The position numbers and the translations under genes are program-made. Below, one piece after another: positions 62,308 through 64,000 of a DNA stretch of 64,000 nucleotides (its first letter is position 1; every line of letters begins with the position of its first letter). The notes beneath the pieces were generated by a model. That model was not told where the DNA came from, did no database searches, and saw only the letters and a list, made by a program, of their open reading frames with translations. Source of the DNA: Copromyces sp. CBS 386.78 (taxonomy: Eukaryota; Ascomycota; Sordariomycetes; Sordariales; Sordariaceae); contig MU839259.1 of assembly GCA_030685235.1 (NCBI GenBank), positions 1 to 64,000 of the forward strand. Reading direction: 5' to 3'.

Positions 62308-64000
62308 CTCGTCAGGTCTTCAAAACCGACCCCATGACTAATGAGCGAGCCCCTAGTCAGGGACATTAAATCGTATATGCCCATTGATTCGTACTAGAAA
62401 AATGGGGTACTTCCCCTACCCGCAAATTTAATAGTAAATTAAGGTATATCTGTTATACTATATATTTTTTTAGTTGCATGCAGTCTAAAAATTCTTCGCA
62501 CTACCTGACACTCTAACCGTAACCGTTATTTGCACTCTCGAATCTCCCTATTGTACCTCGAATCCGCTATCAATTAATATTATCGATAATTATACCTATC
62601 TTTACGTGCGTACAGTCTATAGAGCCTCCTAGTGTAGTTCAATTAATTTTAATTAATTGCAATCCCCTTTAATTATTCGATTTTACTATCTCTCTCTCGC
62701 TTTAGTATAATATCGCTACGGTATCTTTATTATTTTCGCTATGCCTTCCCAACCTTGTAAATCCGCTAACGATACTCAAAGTATTAATTTATACCTTGAT
62801 GAGCTGCCTTCTAATATTGAAAATATTGTAGATAACGCTTAGGATGTACTCCCTATAAAAGGAAGAATTGTAGTTACCTCTCGTACGTTCAAACAAGGGA
62901 GATATAAAACTATAGTAGACGCAACGAAAGCATTTCGAGCGCTATATAGACGGGTAGTTAATCGTTATTAGGGATCGCAATCAAGAGAGAGCAATGGGGT
63001 AATAATACCCTATTAATTAAAGAAGAGGATTTTGCTATATATATTTAAATAAATATATAAATATTAATTGGTTAGTACAAGTAGAATTATATAAGTAACA
63101 CCTCTTTAATTATATATATTAACTATATTTCTAATAGAGATCGAGATAAACCCCTAGCAGTTAATTTTAGTTATCTCTACTTTAATACGTCTAAATTGCA
63201 ATAATAGTAATAAAGATACTTATATCCTTCGAATATTATTTAAATAAGTATAGTAATACTTGGGAAGGGGCGACTTCTATAGCGTACGTATTAAATTAAT
63301 AATATAGGTTCGAAAGGTTTTATAAATTTGTATAAATATTGAAGAAGTTTTTTATTTATTCTATAATATTATTACTAAGTATAAAGTTAAATAAAATAAT
63401 ATTTAGAATAGTAACGAATTTAATTTTAAAGTTAGTATTTTTAATAAAGTCTATATAGTATAGACGTATATTAAAATAACGGAAGTGTAGTCTATAAATT
63501 TAGACTAAAGAATTCTAATTATTATTCTTAAAGCTATATTAATATTTAATCGAATAATCCCTCCCTTTATTTTATTTCCTAGTATTAATATTATATATAA
63601 GTATATTAATAATTCCTTTAATAATAGGATAGTAATCGCCGCCTCTTTATAAAGTTATATAAACGACTAATATGCGCTAGATTAATTTAAATATTAGGAA
63701 GAGTATTTACAGCCTATTAATAAAGAGGAAAGGCGAATATTAATATTAAATAACTATAGTAACTACTATACTATTGAATTTTATAAATAATATAAACGAA
63801 ATTATATTACCCTATTTTTTTTACCCCCTTATTCAATATACTTCCTTCAACCTCTCGACGTTAATATATTTTAAATATATAAGTACTTTTACTAGGTTAA
63901 TATATACAAAAGGATATTATTTAATAACGTAAATTATAATAAACTAAATTTCCTAAATAGCTTAAAAAGAGTTTACTAGAAGGTATTTAAAATTAAGAAC
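62308..64000. repeat. RIP-degraded AT-rich block continuing beyond the window
   Basis: Strongly AT-rich with few CpA/TpG, stops in all frames, from about 62.35 kb to the window end. Apart from the transposase-like relic near 62.74 kb I cannot identify its contents. Confidence 0.8.
62741..63050 (+). pseudogene. Relic of a pogo/Tc1-type transposase N-terminus
   Basis: An ATG at 62741 opens a 34-codon frame closed by TAG (compatible with a former CAG). The frame then continues for about 45 codons to another TAG, with KGRIVVTSRTFKQGRYKTIV followed by DATKAFRALYRRVVNRY. After a probable frameshift come LLIKEEDFAIYI-like residues. The arrangement (short helical start, K/R-rich helix-turn-helix, then a leucine-rich E-E-D segment) resembles the Psq-type DNA-binding region of fungal pogo/Fot1 transposases. 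The gene is dead, and assignment is by eye. Confidence 0.35.

Noticed and set aside
1..64000. CRISPR arrays, bacterial-type operons, 5S rRNA genes and secondary-metabolite cluster
   Set aside because: Looked for by eye on both strands; no spaced repeats, no polyketide or peptide synthetase, no 5S-like sequence. A genome-scale search would be needed to exclude weak cases.

Overview
This window is a chromosome end of a filamentous ascomycete, most likely Neurospora (N. crassa or a close relative). It opens with about 16 copies of the CCCTAA telomere repeat. It has short 50-310 nt introns with GTRNGT donors and CTRAC branch points. Its AT-rich blocks carry the signature of repeat-induced point mutation (RIP): only C:G to T:A transitions between repeat copies, few CpA/TpG and many TpA. 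The checkpoint gene recognised as uvs-3 maps, from memory, to the left arm of N. crassa linkage group IV, so this may be that telomere. That assignment is inference.

Layout. 1-95 is telomere. 96 to about 7.95 kb is RIP-degraded subtelomere with a small inverted-repeat element (4575-4904), a pyrimidine microsatellite and a 13-bp minisatellite. 7.98-10.49 kb is a single SulP anion transporter gene, stranded between heterochromatin-like blocks. 11.27-19.98 kb is one RIP-destroyed LTR retrotransposon with two 139-bp LTRs, reverse-transcriptase and integrase traces on the minus strand, and an 11-residue tandem repeat in the gag region. From 21.5 to 62.0 kb the DNA is normal gene-dense euchromatin with 14 genes. 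From 62.2 kb to the end the sequence is again RIP-degraded and starts with a relic that looks like a pogo/Tc1-type transposase.

Genes in order: SulP transporter (-), CDP-diacylglycerol synthase (-), uvs-3/ATRIP (+), peroxisomal 3-ketoacyl-CoA thiolase with a PTS2 (-), GPI-type GH128 glucanase-like protein (+), aldehyde dehydrogenase (+), kelch-repeat membrane protein (+), intracellular GH43 beta-xylosidase (+), TMEM86/YhhN membrane protein (-), DAL5-type MFS transporter (+), phosphoinositide phospholipase C (-), ZIP metal transporter (-), dienelactone-hydrolase-like/SnoaL-like protein (+), GYF-domain protein (+), Emw1/TTC27 TPR protein (+). These are housekeeping and metabolic genes, not a cluster: orientations are mixed and there is no shared pathway. 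CDP-DAG synthase and PLC both belong to phosphoinositide metabolism but lie 20 kb apart.

I saw no convincing tRNA, 5S rRNA, CRISPR or prokaryote-like system, and no clear novel multi-gene system. The most interesting signals are the LTR pair with perfectly partitioned RIP mutations, the gag 11-mer repeat, two short inverted-repeat elements, an inverted GGNTAAA pair in front of the beta-xylosidase gene, and a stop-free multiple-of-three intron in the MFS gene. Exon coordinates were derived by hand from splice signals and reading frame.
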